DNA of 64,000 nt from Methanolapillus ohkumae (lineage in GTDB: Archaea; Halobacteriota; Methanosarcinia; Methanosarcinales; Methanosarcinaceae): the NCBI RefSeq assembly GCF_032594355.1, contig NZ_CP131061.1, forward strand, positions 620,001 through 684,000, given 5' to 3'. Each line of letters begins with the position of its first letter. The first letter of the stretch is position 1. The position numbers and the translations under genes were made by a program. The notes under the pieces are model-generated. The model saw only the letters and a program-made list of their open reading frames with translations. It was not told the DNA's origin and ran no database searches. Positions 35,568 to 44,965 of this stretch are shown piece after piece.

Positions 35568-37535
35568 TCATTTCATAAAAAGGTTCTTCTCCGGATTTGG
35601 ATGTTTTGGCGGAATCTTCGATTTTTGACTTTTCGGCTTAATGCGTTTCATTATTTCCATGAGTTTTTCCTGCCGGTCTTCGTCCATTTCCGATTCTTCG
35701 GATATTTCGTTTTCGGTACCGTCTTTTGAATCCGAATCCGTGTTTTGTTTTGATGAATCCGTGTTTTGTTTTGATGTTCTCTTGTTTTTGCCGGATTCAT
35801 TCTTTTTTTGTTGAAAATCAGAGCCGGATGCTTGAATAAAAACGTCCGGAATTTCTAAAATCACATCCGTTGCAAGCAATGAATTTCCGGCTTTTAAAAA
35901 GGCTTGATCTCCCGCACACCCGCAAACAAAAGCCGCGCATCCGGCCGATTCAAAAGCGCTGTTTTTTGTGAAGAGGCCGCCTGCGATTCCGGATAAAACA
36001 TCACCGGTTCCCCCAACCGACATCGCCGGGTTTCCGGTCAAATTCCGGCGGATTCTTTTCCCATCCGAAATCAAATCTGTCGGCCCTTTTAAAAGCAACG
36101 TCACATCCAGCCGTCGGCAAACGTCCAAAACCAATTCTTCCAAATCGGATTCCTCGAACTTCTCCGCCTTGGGGAATTTCAGGTATTTCAGAATTCTTAA
36201 AAATTCACCCCGGTGCGGCGTTAAAATAATTTCAGTTTTTTCCATTCCTGCTTTTTCCGTTCTTGTTTTTTCAGGTTTTGATTCTTCCGACTCTTCTTTT
36301 GCCGGATCTTTATTTTTCGGAAGCTTTGTTTGAAGTTTTAATTTTTGGATTATTTCAAAAATTTCCGGTTGCAACGCATCGGCATCCGCAATGACTTTTT
36401 TGCACAACGGAATTATTTTGGAGACGGTGGAAATGGTTTTTGGGTCGGCGCCAAGACCTGGGCCGATAACGACCGCATCATGCGCCGCAATCAACACCGA
36501 CAAAACAGGAAGGTCCGCGTCACACAAAATGTCCGCGGATAATTTTTTGACAATCAAGTTCGGAGAAAATGCGGCAACGGCTTCAAATGCAGGTTTTGGA
36601 ACCGCAACGGTCACAATGTCCGCGCCGGCTTTTAATGCCGCCATGCCCGCCAAAGCTGGCGCGCCGGTATACGGCCCGCCGCCAATAATTAAAACTTTCC
36701 CGCTGTCACCTTTGTGGCTTTTTTTGTCCCGGACATAAAGATTTTCCAAGTTTCCCGGTCCAAAGCACACGTCTGCCGCAAAAGGAATTCCAATCGGTTT
36801 TACAAAAATTTTTCCGGTATACACCGCCGCGTCTTTCGCTTGCAAAAACGTTTTCATTTGATGGAACGTCACGGTCGCGTCGGCAACAACGATTGAATCT
36901 TTGGAACGGGAGTGACGGGCGGACTTAATTTTTGGTTCCGGCTCAAGACCGGACGGAATGTCTACCGACAAAACGAAGACATTTTTATTTTTCTTTTGTG
37001 AATGAATCAAATCAATGGCTTTTTTTTCAAGTCCTTTCGCTGGTCCCAAAAATCCGGTCCCAAAAATCCCATCCACGAGAACAATACGGGAATTGCCGCA
37101 AGAATCCGAACCGATGATTTTTTCATTTTCCAAAAAAAAGTTTTCCAATTCGGATTCCGACCGGATTTCAAATAAAGAAACATTCTTGTCATGTTCCAAA
37201 AGGGCGTAATTTTTTTGGGATTCTTCTGTTTTGATGTGCGCCTTTTCTCCTAAAAGAATGATCATCGACCGGATATCTTGACCGGATAAATGCCGGGCGG
37301 CGACAAAAGTGTCTCCGCCATTATTTCCAAGTCCCGCAAAAAAAATAACCCAATCATTTGCGGAATCGGCGGTTTTTAATATTTGAGATCGTCCGCCCGG
37401 ATTTAAATAATTAAAAATGACATCTGAAACGCAAGCACCGGCATTTTCCATCAATTGGAGCGGACTCATTCCGAAATAGACGGCGTTTTTGTCAATGGCT
37501 TTCATTTCAGATGCGGAGATTGCTTCTGTTTTCAT
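35568..37535 (-). CDS. nnrD: Bifunctional NAD(P)H-hydrate epimerase/dehydratase
   Basis: Repairs hydrated NAD(P)H. The N-terminal YjeF_N epimerase domain has GLGNNGGDTFVAARHL; the C-terminal ADP-dependent dehydratase (ribokinase fold) has KVLIIGGGPYTGAPALAG, VVIGPGLGAD, LTPHRGEFLRIL and GNPAMSVGGTGDVLSGIAGG. At 655 residues it is about 150 longer than usual. The excess is an acidic/Lys insert before LTPHRGE (EESEESKPEKTRTEKAGMEK) and a C-terminal tail of about 95 residues with SKQNTDSSKQNTDS repeats. Confidence 0.93.
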   Translation of the reverse strand: MKTEAISASEMKAIDKNAVYFGMSPLQLMENAGACVSDVIFNYLNPGGRSQILKTADSANDWVIFFAGLGNNGGDTFVAARHLSGQDIRSMIILLGEKAHIKTEESQKNYALLEHDKNVSLFEIRSESELENFFLENEKIIGSDSCGNSRIVLVDGIFGTGFLGPAKGLEKKAIDLIHSQKKNKNVFVLSVDIPSGLEPEPKIKSARHSRSKDSIVVADATVTFHQMKTFLQAKDAAVYTGKIFVKPIGIPFAADVCFGPGNLENLYVRDKKSHKGDSGKVLIIGGGPYTGAPALAGMAALKAGADIVTVAVPKPAFEAVAAFSPNLIVKKLSADILCDADLPVLSVLIAAHDAVVIGPGLGADPKTISTVSKIIPLCKKVIADADALQPEIFEIIQKLKLQTKLPKNKDPAKEESEESKPEKTRTEKAGMEKTEIILTPHRGEFLRILKYLKFPKAEKFEESDLEELVLDVCRRLDVTLLLKGPTDLISDGKRIRRNLTGNPAMSVGGTGDVLSGIAGGLFTKNSAFESAGCAAFVCGCAGDQAFLKAGNSLLATDVILEIPDVFIQASGSDFQQKKNESGKNKRTSKQNTDSSKQNTDSDSKDGTENEISEESEMDEDRQEKLMEIMKRIKPKSQKSKIPPKHPNPEKNLFMK

Positions 37536-37914
37536 ATCTATTCCTTCATAAACGCCGGCTTCTAATACTTACAAACTTACAAACTTACAATAACTTACAA
37601 ACTTACAATAACTTACAATAACTTACAATTAAGCTTGTTCAGCTTTTTATTTATTTTTATTTATACAGTATTATACGACTTATCCAATTTCGGATTGAGT
37701 TCTTTTTTATATTTGAATTGCCTTTTTAAATAATAAATTTTGGGATGATTTTCTTCACGAGATGCTCATATAAAATTCATGATAATCCGTGAGTAAATGG
37801 ATTTAAATAGAAGACGGCAAATTTTAAACATTACATTTTTATTTCAAATTTATGATTCAATTTCTGAGTTTTTCAAAATTATAAATTTCAAACGATTTTT
37901 CAGGTGAATGCATT
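37536..37914. other. Divergent promoter region with ACTTACAATA array
   Basis: AACTTACAA / AACTTACAATA repeats at 37568-37628, then AT-rich DNA carrying promoters for nnrD and the DHH gene. TTTATACAGTATTATACG near 37660 is a possible TATA. No gene seen. Confidence 0.5.
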
Positions 37915-39384
37915 ATGCCTCCAGCTCAAAAGAGCGTCGACAGTGTCAAAAAGCTCAAGCCGGGATATTTAATTTTAGGCGGCGGGATTATCGGCTTTGC
38001 CGTCGCGAAAGATTTGCGCAAAAATGAAAAAGAAATTATTGTTTTCGACGTCGATAAAGCCCGGGTTGAAACTCTGCGCCAAGATGGGTTTAATGCGTTT
38101 TTGGGAGACATTTCTGACCCCACTCTCGTCAACTCCATCGATTTTAAAAATTTGATTTGCGTCGCGGTTCTGAGTTCGGACGACAACGCCAACATCAAAG
38201 CGGTTTCAAATTTTAAGCCGGTTGTTTCCGAATCTGTTCGTATTATCGCGCGCGCGTCAGACGGCCTGAAAAAAGAAGAACTCGTGGCGGCTGGCGCAAA
38301 TTATGTATTTGTCCCGCCCAAAATCGTCTCCAATACCGTTGTCGAATACTTGGACATGATGGAGACCAAGCATTCCGGAAACCGTTTGGCGTCATGGCTG
38401 GAAGACCATCGCGGGATCAAACTCGGCATCATTCTTCACGACAATCCGGATCCGGATGCGATTTCAAGCGGGTTTGCGCTTATGGAAATCGCCAAAAAAT
38501 ATGGCGTCAGCACCGAAATTCTGTACGACGGAAAAATCGGCCACCACGAAAACAAGGCGTTCATCAATCTTTTGTCGATCCCGATGACCAAAATCACCGG
38601 TGTCGATTGCTATGACCGGTATGACAAATTGGCGATGATTGACTGTTCCATCCCGGGCGTGAACAATTCCGTGCCGGCCGGAAAACATCTCGGAATCATT
38701 ATTGATCACCACTCTCATGGAGATATTGAACCCAATGCCGAATTTGTTGACGTTCGAACGAATGTCGGCTCTTCCGCGACGATTTTGACCAAATACCTCC
38801 AACAAATGGATGTCACGGTTTCGAAAGAATTGGCTGCTGCGCTTTTGTATGGAATCCGAACGGATACCAATGATTTCAGGCGCAACACCACATCCGCTGA
38901 TTTCGCGGCGGCGTCTTTCCTCCATCCGTTATCCGATCACGATCTTTTGGCGCAGGTGGAAACCCCGTCCATGTCGGTGGAAACGTTGGATGTCTTAGGC
39001 GATGCGATTCGTAACCGTGAAGTCGTCGGCACCTGTCTTTTGTCCAATGTCGGCGTCATCCGCAACCGCGACGCGTTGCCGCAGGCGGCGGACTATTTGC
39101 TGACCATGGAAGGCATTTCCACAACCGTTATTTTCGGAATTATGGATGACAATATCTACGTGTCGGCCCGAAATGATGATATCCGCGTTCATCTTGGGGA
39201 TGTCATGCGGCAAGCGTTTGGAGAAAACGCAGGCGGACACCCGACAGCTGCCGGCGCGAAAATCTCGCTGGGCGTTTTTAGTTCCGCCAAAGACAAGCAT
39301 ACGCTTCAGAAATTGGTCGAGGAATCCGTTGTCAAAAGATTTTTGATGGCCATGGGCATGGAAAGCGATGACGATGATGAATAA
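37915..39384 (+). CDS. TrkA-N/DHH-DHHA1 phosphoesterase
   Basis: 489 residues. N-terminal Rossmann TrkA-N domain (LILGGGIIGFAVAKDL) is fused to a DHH phosphoesterase domain with metal ligands in HDNPDPDAIS, DCSIPG and DHHSHG, and a DHHA1 domain ending GGHPTAAGAKI. Archaeal proteins of this build are expected to hydrolyse short oligonucleotides or cyclic dinucleotides; the nucleotide-binding TrkA-N part may sense a ligand. GGTGAATGC precedes ATG. Confidence 0.9.
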   Translation: MPPAQKSVDSVKKLKPGYLILGGGIIGFAVAKDLRKNEKEIIVFDVDKARVETLRQDGFNAFLGDISDPTLVNSIDFKNLICVAVLSSDDNANIKAVSNFKPVVSESVRIIARASDGLKKEELVAAGANYVFVPPKIVSNTVVEYLDMMETKHSGNRLASWLEDHRGIKLGIILHDNPDPDAISSGFALMEIAKKYGVSTEILYDGKIGHHENKAFINLLSIPMTKITGVDCYDRYDKLAMIDCSIPGVNNSVPAGKHLGIIIDHHSHGDIEPNAEFVDVRTNVGSSATILTKYLQQMDVTVSKELAAALLYGIRTDTNDFRRNTTSADFAAASFLHPLSDHDLLAQVETPSMSVETLDVLGDAIRNREVVGTCLLSNVGVIRNRDALPQAADYLLTMEGISTTVIFGIMDDNIYVSARNDDIRVHLGDVMRQAFGENAGGHPTAAGAKISLGVFSSAKDKHTLQKLVEESVVKRFLMAMGMESDDDDE

Positions 39385-39414
39385 TTTCGTCCTCATTCAT
39401 CTTGCCGGTTGATT

Positions 39415-39563
39415 GCGGTGTTGACAGCTTGCGTTGTGGTGTTGACCTGCTTGATTATGCCGGCTGCTTTCGGTTGTGATGTCGGCCTGCTTGATAATGC
39501 CAACGGCTTGCGATTGTGGTGTTGACCTGTTTGATAATTCCGACTGCTTGCGGTTCTGATGAA
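39415..39563. repeat. About 51-bp imperfect tandem repeat
   Basis: Three units built on GTGGTGTTGACCTGCTTGAT and AATGCCGGCTGCTTGCGG in the gap between the DHH gene and nreA. A minus-strand frame here (39393-39620) mirrors the repeat and is not called. Confidence 0.75.
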
Positions 39564-39676
39564 TCCACACTGAAAAACATCCCACAATTTTAATTTTTCG
39601 TGCTGCTCATTCTTTTTCAATATGGCCGGCTCATTTTGGTTGAAATTTTCAAAAAATTATATTTCCGGGTTGGACG

Positions 39677-40936
39677 ATGTCGGATTGTGTTCATTGTAAA
39701 GGAAAAGGTTTATGTGGGCGCCCGTATTGCCCGATTCTGGAACGCTTTAAAAGCAACACCCGGATTACCAAATCTTTGTCCAATGTAACAAGTGTTTTTG
39801 GTCCTTCTCCTCCTTCTGTTTTTGTCGGCAGTTACAATTATCCGAATCTTTCCGGCGGTCCGCTCATTCCGCCATCCTTGGAACTTCCGGAATTAAAAGT
39901 CGGGGGAGCATCCGCCATCTTGCAGGAAAAAGTTGAAAAAAACCCCGGTATTTTGGAAGATTCCAGGCAGTGGCATGATTTGACCATGCAAGATGTTATT
40001 TCCATGCGAACGGCTTTGGTTCGCGCCAATACGGCGTTTAAACCGTCCGATGCCAAGACCAATAATCCCTTACTCATAAAAGCCCAGGAATTGGCGCTCT
40101 CAAAAAGCCCGATTGACACGGAAGCTTGGTTTAAAAAACCGGTTGTCGCGGATTTGAAATTTGACAGCATGATGATGCCGATGGGGCCGTCCGGTCAAAT
40201 TAAAGATTTTCAAATCACGGAAAATCCGAAAGTCCCCAACGCTGTCGATCGGCTTGTTTATGACACCGATGCGCTTTCCAAAGACGCGATTTTGGAATTG
40301 TATTCGGACAATGTGTCCAGCGAACAAATCACACGTTTGATGTCCATCGGTCTTCTCGGGCGGGACCGCCGCTTGGTTCCGACACGTTGGTCTATTACAG
40401 CGGTTGATGATGTTTCCGGAAAAGATCTCATCGCGCGGATAAAAGATTATCCACACATTCGGGAAATCACGCTTCTGTCCGGTGAAATTTTCGGAAACCG
40501 GTTTGAAATCTTATTGCTGCCGGGCAGTTTTTCATTTGAGCTGCTTGAAATTTGGATGTCGCACTCGGTTTGGAATGGGGCGGAAACCTATATCGGTCAA
40601 GATCATGAGGATTTTTACGGGAAAAAAGAATATTCCAATTTGACCGGCGGATATTATGCGGCCCGACTTCCGGTATTGGAATATTTGGAGTCCATCAAGC
40701 GCCAGGCGTTTATTTTCGCAATTCGGGAAATTAATCAGAATTATTGGGCGCCGCTTGGAGTTTGGGTGGTTCGGGAAGCGGCTCGGGTTGCGCTTCAAAA
40801 TAAGAAAATATTTGAAACAAAAGAGGAAGCTCTTTTGGATTTGTCCAAACGTATCATGACGCCAAGAGCGCAATGGGAAGCCAAAACGAAATTACTTTAC
40901 AATCGCGCGGTTCAGATGCGGCTGGATTCTTTTTAA
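39677..40936 (+). CDS. nreA: DNA repair protein NreA
   Basis: Archaeal Nre family (COG1602), implicated in DNA damage repair with PCNA. 419 residues. The N-terminal zinc motif is CVHCKGKGLCGRPYCP (cysteines 4, 7, 13, 18). The conserved blocks FVGSYNYPNLSGGPL and GLLGRDRRLVPTRWSITAVDD are present. The chain ends QMRLDSF, a match to the PCNA-interacting motif described at the C-terminus of NreA. The start is ATG just after a TTGGACG context; a ribosome site is weak. Confidence 0.95.
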   Translation: MSDCVHCKGKGLCGRPYCPILERFKSNTRITKSLSNVTSVFGPSPPSVFVGSYNYPNLSGGPLIPPSLELPELKVGGASAILQEKVEKNPGILEDSRQWHDLTMQDVISMRTALVRANTAFKPSDAKTNNPLLIKAQELALSKSPIDTEAWFKKPVVADLKFDSMMMPMGPSGQIKDFQITENPKVPNAVDRLVYDTDALSKDAILELYSDNVSSEQITRLMSIGLLGRDRRLVPTRWSITAVDDVSGKDLIARIKDYPHIREITLLSGEIFGNRFEILLLPGSFSFELLEIWMSHSVWNGAETYIGQDHEDFYGKKEYSNLTGGYYAARLPVLEYLESIKRQAFIFAIREINQNYWAPLGVWVVREAARVALQNKKIFETKEEALLDLSKRIMTPRAQWEAKTKLLYNRAVQMRLDSF

Positions 40937-41115
40937 AAAAAACCGATGGACGGAATTTTAGCGGGCGAGCGGTTCCGGCAAAAGAGAAGGGCGGCTTTAA
41001 CACATAAAATATATATAAAAAAGAATGCCAAAGTGAAAACACAAAAATAATAAAAAAGTGAAAAATGAAAAATAAAAAAATTAAATTAAAAAAATTAAAT
41101 TAAAAGTTGATTGGA

Positions 41116-41424
41116 TCAATCTTTAATTTGGTCGGCGCTGAATCCGCGTTGCATCAGCACTTCTTTCATGCGGCTGATGTGGTTTCCTTGCAATTCGACC
41201 GTACTTCCTCGAATTGTTCCGCCGCATGCAAATTTGGATTTGAGATAAGTCGCAAGATCGTGAATATCTATTTCGCTCGGGTCCAGTCCTTCAACAATGG
41301 TCACTTCTTTTCCGTATCTTCGCCGGTTGACTTTGACGGTGATTCGCTGCTGTTCTTTCGCAACTTCTTCACAAATACACAATTCTTCAGGCAAACCGCA
41401 AACCGAACACATTCCTGCACTCAT
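41116..41424 (-). CDS. Translation initiation factor aIF1 (SUI1)
   Basis: 102 residues. The SUI1 fold (KEVTIVEGL, LKSKFACGGTIRGSTVELQG) helps start-codon selection on the 30S subunit. A small Cys cluster at the N-terminus (CSVCGLPEELCIC) is typical of the archaeal form. GGGAGG lies ten bases before ATG. Confidence 0.94.
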   Translation of the reverse strand: MSAGMCSVCGLPEELCICEEVAKEQQRITVKVNRRRYGKEVTIVEGLDPSEIDIHDLATYLKSKFACGGTIRGSTVELQGNHISRMKEVLMQRGFSADQIKD

Positions 41425-41900
41425 TTCTCAATAAATCCTCCCTTTTTCAGGTATTTTTTTAAGATGACTTTGTCCATTTATTTTTAAGAATGTTATTTCT
41501 AATCTATTTTAATATTTAATGATTTTTAAATAGAAATCTCTCAAATAAATCATTTCTATTATTTCAATCACATCATTATTTCAATAATTGTTTCCGCAAA
41601 TCATTTTTACAATTATTTAATAAATATTTCAATAAATTTCCGCAATTATTCGGACTTATCCTTCATAATTCCGACATATAAATCATTAACAACTTGATAT
41701 TAAAGTCTAATGGTAACCCTGATATTTCAATATTCTTTTTTTAATAAAAATCCGTTTTCAAGGCTCTTTTATCTTTTTTGTTCTCTTTTGTTCTCCTTTA
41801 GTTTTTTATTCTCTTTTGTTTTTTATTCTCTTTTGTTTTTTATTCTCTTTTGTTTTTTATTCTCTTTGTTTTTTATTCTCTTTTGTTTTTTATTCTTTTC
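41425..41900. other. Promoter region of aIF1 and 17-bp T-rich array
   Basis: 41790-41895 is a TTCTCTTTTGTTTTTTA array of about six copies immediately after the permease stop, likely a termination zone. The rest is AT-rich promoter DNA for aIF1. No gene seen. Confidence 0.55.
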
Positions 41901-43487
41901 TTACCCCCACCCGAAAAAATAAAGCATGACCGGAAACAAAATTACGCCCATCAAATTCGTTTTTTTAACTTTTAAGACGATCGGCAAAAATCCGACCAGT
42001 GTGGCCGCCGCAAAAATGACACAGCCGTAAAATCTGGTCATCACGGCAACCAGAACAAGCAGAAAAATAAGGACACTGATAGATATTTTTTGATAATTGA
42101 TATTCTTTAAAATATCGGTTGCGCGGTTACCGGCACAAATGGTTGAAAAATAAGACAAAAATCCGGTTAAAAGAATGGTTAGATAAAACAAAAAGAAAAG
42201 TTCTAAATTTCCGGCGGCAAGAACATTGCTGTCAATTGCCATTCCGGCATCGTTTAAAATTTGGCGGATCGAAACCACTGCGCCGCTTCTCGTCTTTCCG
42301 ATGATAAAGTAAGCCAAAAGCCCGAAAAGAGCGTTTGCGGTACTGATGGCGGAAATTGTGACGATAAATTCTTTGGCGTTATTTTCCTCTTCTTCTTTAG
42401 ATTCGATATATTTGTTGTTTTTAAAATTAATTTCATCATCCGTTTGATTCTTTTCATCGTCCGCTTGATTCTTTTCATCATCCGTCTGATTCTTTTCATC
42501 GTCCGTCTGATTCTTTTCATCGCCCGTCTGATTCTTTTCATCATCCGTCTGATTCTTTTCATCGTCCGTCTGATTCTTTTCATCGCCCGTCTGATTCTTT
42601 TCATCATCCGCTTCATTTTCTTCTTCCCTTTTCTTTCGCCCGATAAAAAATCCGGAAATAATGGCAGCAACCGATGATGAAACACCCGGAATCCACGCGA
42701 CAAACGCGCCGGTAATCGTTCCGCTCAATATGCCTTTTATGAATTTGATTTTGGGAAATGTTTCCACGGATTTTTTTGTGTCGGGAATTGCGGATTCGGT
42801 CAAAAAACTCACAATCATCTGAGACGCGCCAAAAAGGCCGCTTAAGAGCGGCATAAGAACCGACGCTTGCGTCGCCGAAAAAAAGGCCAACGGGGATTGA
42901 ATGCCGTCTTCTAAGCCAAACGCGAAATATCCGAGAAGTCCGGCCGCAAGGAATACAAAAAAGGCGGCAGCTTTTTTTTCTGTTCCTTTTTCGGTTGCGA
43001 CCATTAAAACCGTAATTAAGAGAAGAATAAATCCCATATACGGATGCAAATGGGGGTAAGCAAAGTAAAAGAAAACCGCCATCGGGATCATGATGACGGG
43101 GGACAGCAAAATGGCGCCCGCACTTCCCATCGCCGACAAACGAACGGCATTAGGTCCTTTTCCATCAAGCAACAGCCGGTGACCGGGCAAAACTAAAAGT
43201 GCAGTATCTTCACCGGGCGCCCCTAAAAAAATGGCGGGAATAATGTTGTGAAATGTGTGGGAAACGGCGCACGCCAAAATAATGGTGGATACCGTTATGG
43301 GAGACAATCCAAATGTATAAAGGACAGGCGCGGTACTTCCAAGGAGAATCGCGAAATTATTGACATGAATCCCGGGAACGAGGCCGGAAATGAAACCAAA
43401 AATCCAGCCGAAAATCACGCAGGCGAAAAGTCCGGTGAGCGGGTTGGAAAAGAGTTGTGTTCCTTCAAATTCGATGCCGGATATCAT
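41901..43487 (-). CDS. TctA-like multi-spanning permease with DDEKNQT insert
   Basis: 528 residues with about ten or more transmembrane helices. FISGLVPGIHVNNFAIL and the later FVAWIPGVSSSVAAIISG are the duplicated glycine/proline blocks of the TctA/DUF112 tripartite-carboxylate permease fold (archaeal COG1784 group). The archaeal members lack the binding protein and small subunit, and neither is seen here; the substrate is unknown. A cytoplasmic loop is expanded by eight to nine copies of the heptapeptide DDEKNQT, followed by an acidic stretch. Divergent from ncsA. Confidence 0.85.
   Translation of the reverse strand: MISGIEFEGTQLFSNPLTGLFACVIFGWIFGFISGLVPGIHVNNFAILLGSTAPVLYTFGLSPITVSTIILACAVSHTFHNIIPAIFLGAPGEDTALLVLPGHRLLLDGKGPNAVRLSAMGSAGAILLSPVIMIPMAVFFYFAYPHLHPYMGFILLLITVLMVATEKGTEKKAAAFFVFLAAGLLGYFAFGLEDGIQSPLAFFSATQASVLMPLLSGLFGASQMIVSFLTESAIPDTKKSVETFPKIKFIKGILSGTITGAFVAWIPGVSSSVAAIISGFFIGRKKREEENEADDEKNQTGDEKNQTDDEKNQTDDEKNQTGDEKNQTDDEKNQTDDEKNQADDEKNQTDDEINFKNNKYIESKEEEENNAKEFIVTISAISTANALFGLLAYFIIGKTRSGAVVSIRQILNDAGMAIDSNVLAAGNLELFFLFYLTILLTGFLSYFSTICAGNRATDILKNINYQKISISVLIFLLVLVAVMTRFYGCVIFAAATLVGFLPIVLKVKKTNLMGVILFPVMLYFFGWG
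42430..42615. repeat. 21-bp coding tandem repeat (DDEKNQT)
   Basis: Eight to nine in-frame copies of a 21-bp unit, TTTTCATCGTCCGTCTGATT plus C on the plus strand, inside the permease gene. Units differ at D/G and T/A positions. Confidence 0.92.
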
Positions 43488-43550
43488 AAACAGAAAAGAA
43501 TAATCTTTTCTATTTAACTTCTCTGAAATTTTTAAAATCAGAATGTTTAA

Positions 43551-44534
43551 ATGGATTGGAAGAATTATTTTTCAAAATTCATGACCATCAAATGCAAAAA
43601 ATGCAGCACTCCGTCAATTATTTACCAGCCTTATTCCGGTCTTCATCTGTGTGAAAAACATTTTTTTGAAGATTTGGAACGCAAGGCGAAATTGACGCTC
43701 CGCCAGCGTTATCCGATTCGTAAAAATGATGTGATTGCCGTCGCGCTCAGCGGCGGAAAAGACAGCTCTGTTGCCCTTCTTCTGATGCACAAAATTTTCG
43801 GGAACCGGCCCGACATTAAAATTATCGCGGTGACAATCGACGAAGGAATCGCCGGGTACCGGAATGAGTCAATTGAGCGCGCCAAAGAAATGACGGCGCG
43901 TCTTGGAATTGAACATATTGTCCGGTCCTTTTCCGACGAATATGGAAAGACGATGGATGCGATTGCGTCGGAGAAAAGACTTTTGGAAAACCATCTCGGG
44001 GACGAAAAAAAAGAGTTAGGAGCTTGCAGTTATTGCGGGGTTTTGCGGAAAAAAATTCTCAACAAAGTCGCACGCGATATCGGTGCCACCAAATTGGTCA
44101 TCGGACACAATCTGGATGATGAGGCACAAACCATTATGCTCAACCACTTTCGGGGCGATGTGGAGCGGATGGTGCGTTTTTCCGCCGCAAGTGAATTGAA
44201 TGGTTTTATTGTCCGGGCAAAACCGCTTCGGAAAATTCCGGAAAAAGAAGTGGCACTTTACGCTTATCTTCATGATCTTCCAATGGAGCTCACGTCTTGC
44301 CCGCATTCTTTTGGCGCACTTAGAAAAGAAGTCCGGCGCATGCTCAACGGTTTTGAAGTCAACCACCCGGGAACAAAATATTCACTGGTGCGCGGGTTTG
44401 ACAATATGGTGCCGCTGCTTGCATCGGGTCTTGCGGTCTCCGATCTTCAAAATTGTGAAATTTGCGGTGAGCCGTGCAATGATTCTGTTTGCCAAGCCTG
44501 TAAGATGCTGGAAAAAAATGTGTTGCAATCCTGA
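43551..44534 (+). CDS. ncsA: tRNA 2-thiolation enzyme NcsA/CtuA-like
   Basis: 327 residues, TIGR00269-type. It adenylates and thiolates uridine 34 of tRNA. The N-terminal zinc finger is CKKC and CEKH, the PP-loop is ALSGGKDSS, active-site/Fe-S cysteines are in CSYCGVLR and SCPHSF, and a C-terminal zinc finger is CEICGEPC, CQAC. The start is ATG at 43551 or the in-frame ATG at 43581; neither has a ribosome site, so a leaderless message is likely. Confidence 0.92.
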   Translation: MDWKNYFSKFMTIKCKKCSTPSIIYQPYSGLHLCEKHFFEDLERKAKLTLRQRYPIRKNDVIAVALSGGKDSSVALLLMHKIFGNRPDIKIIAVTIDEGIAGYRNESIERAKEMTARLGIEHIVRSFSDEYGKTMDAIASEKRLLENHLGDEKKELGACSYCGVLRKKILNKVARDIGATKLVIGHNLDDEAQTIMLNHFRGDVERMVRFSAASELNGFIVRAKPLRKIPEKEVALYAYLHDLPMELTSCPHSFGALRKEVRRMLNGFEVNHPGTKYSLVRGFDNMVPLLASGLAVSDLQNCEICGEPCNDSVCQACKMLEKNVLQS

Positions 44535-44965
44535 TGGTTTTTCAATCGGCGGTGCTCTTTTGTTTTGTGAAAATTCAAGCAAAAATTTAAATCACAAAAA
44601 TATAAAGGTAGGCGAGCGCCAATATGATGAATGTTAAAAGAAGATGCTGAAATTTGACAAAATGGTAGTATTGTTTGATTTCCAAGGTTTTGCCGTCCTT
44701 TGCTTTTTTGCTCTTAATCTTGTTTCTTTCTTTTTATATTTTGCGGCGACATCGCGCGCATTATGGTGGCAATTTTTAAAAAGATTTCAACAAAACCGGG
44801 GACGGATTTTTTAAAATTGAGGGATACGCCGAATCGTCACATTTAATTGATGGATTCGCTATTTTCCTTCCTATCCATTTAATTTAAGTAGATTGAAAAA
44901 TTTTATTCTACCTTATTTTACGTATTTTTATTATTTTATTGAAATTTTGTTTTTCAGGTGAATTT
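44535..44965. other. Gap between ncsA and aspS
   Basis: AATATAAAGGTAGGCGAGCG near 44597 looks like a promoter, but nothing credible follows. A dispersed GC element is at 44741. The aspS promoter lies in the AT-rich last 80 bases. No gene seen. Confidence 0.5.
44741..44782. repeat. Dispersed TAACGCGCGC element, copy
   Basis: TTGCGGCGACATCGCGCGCA then TTATGGTGGCAATTTTTAAA. It is among the best-preserved copies, 207 bases after the ncsA stop, and almost the same as the copy at 81-112. Confidence 0.65.

Noticed and set aside
39393..39620. 75-codon minus-strand frame
   Set aside because: It mirrors the 51-bp repeat, has a TTG start without ribosome site, and no recognisable protein features.
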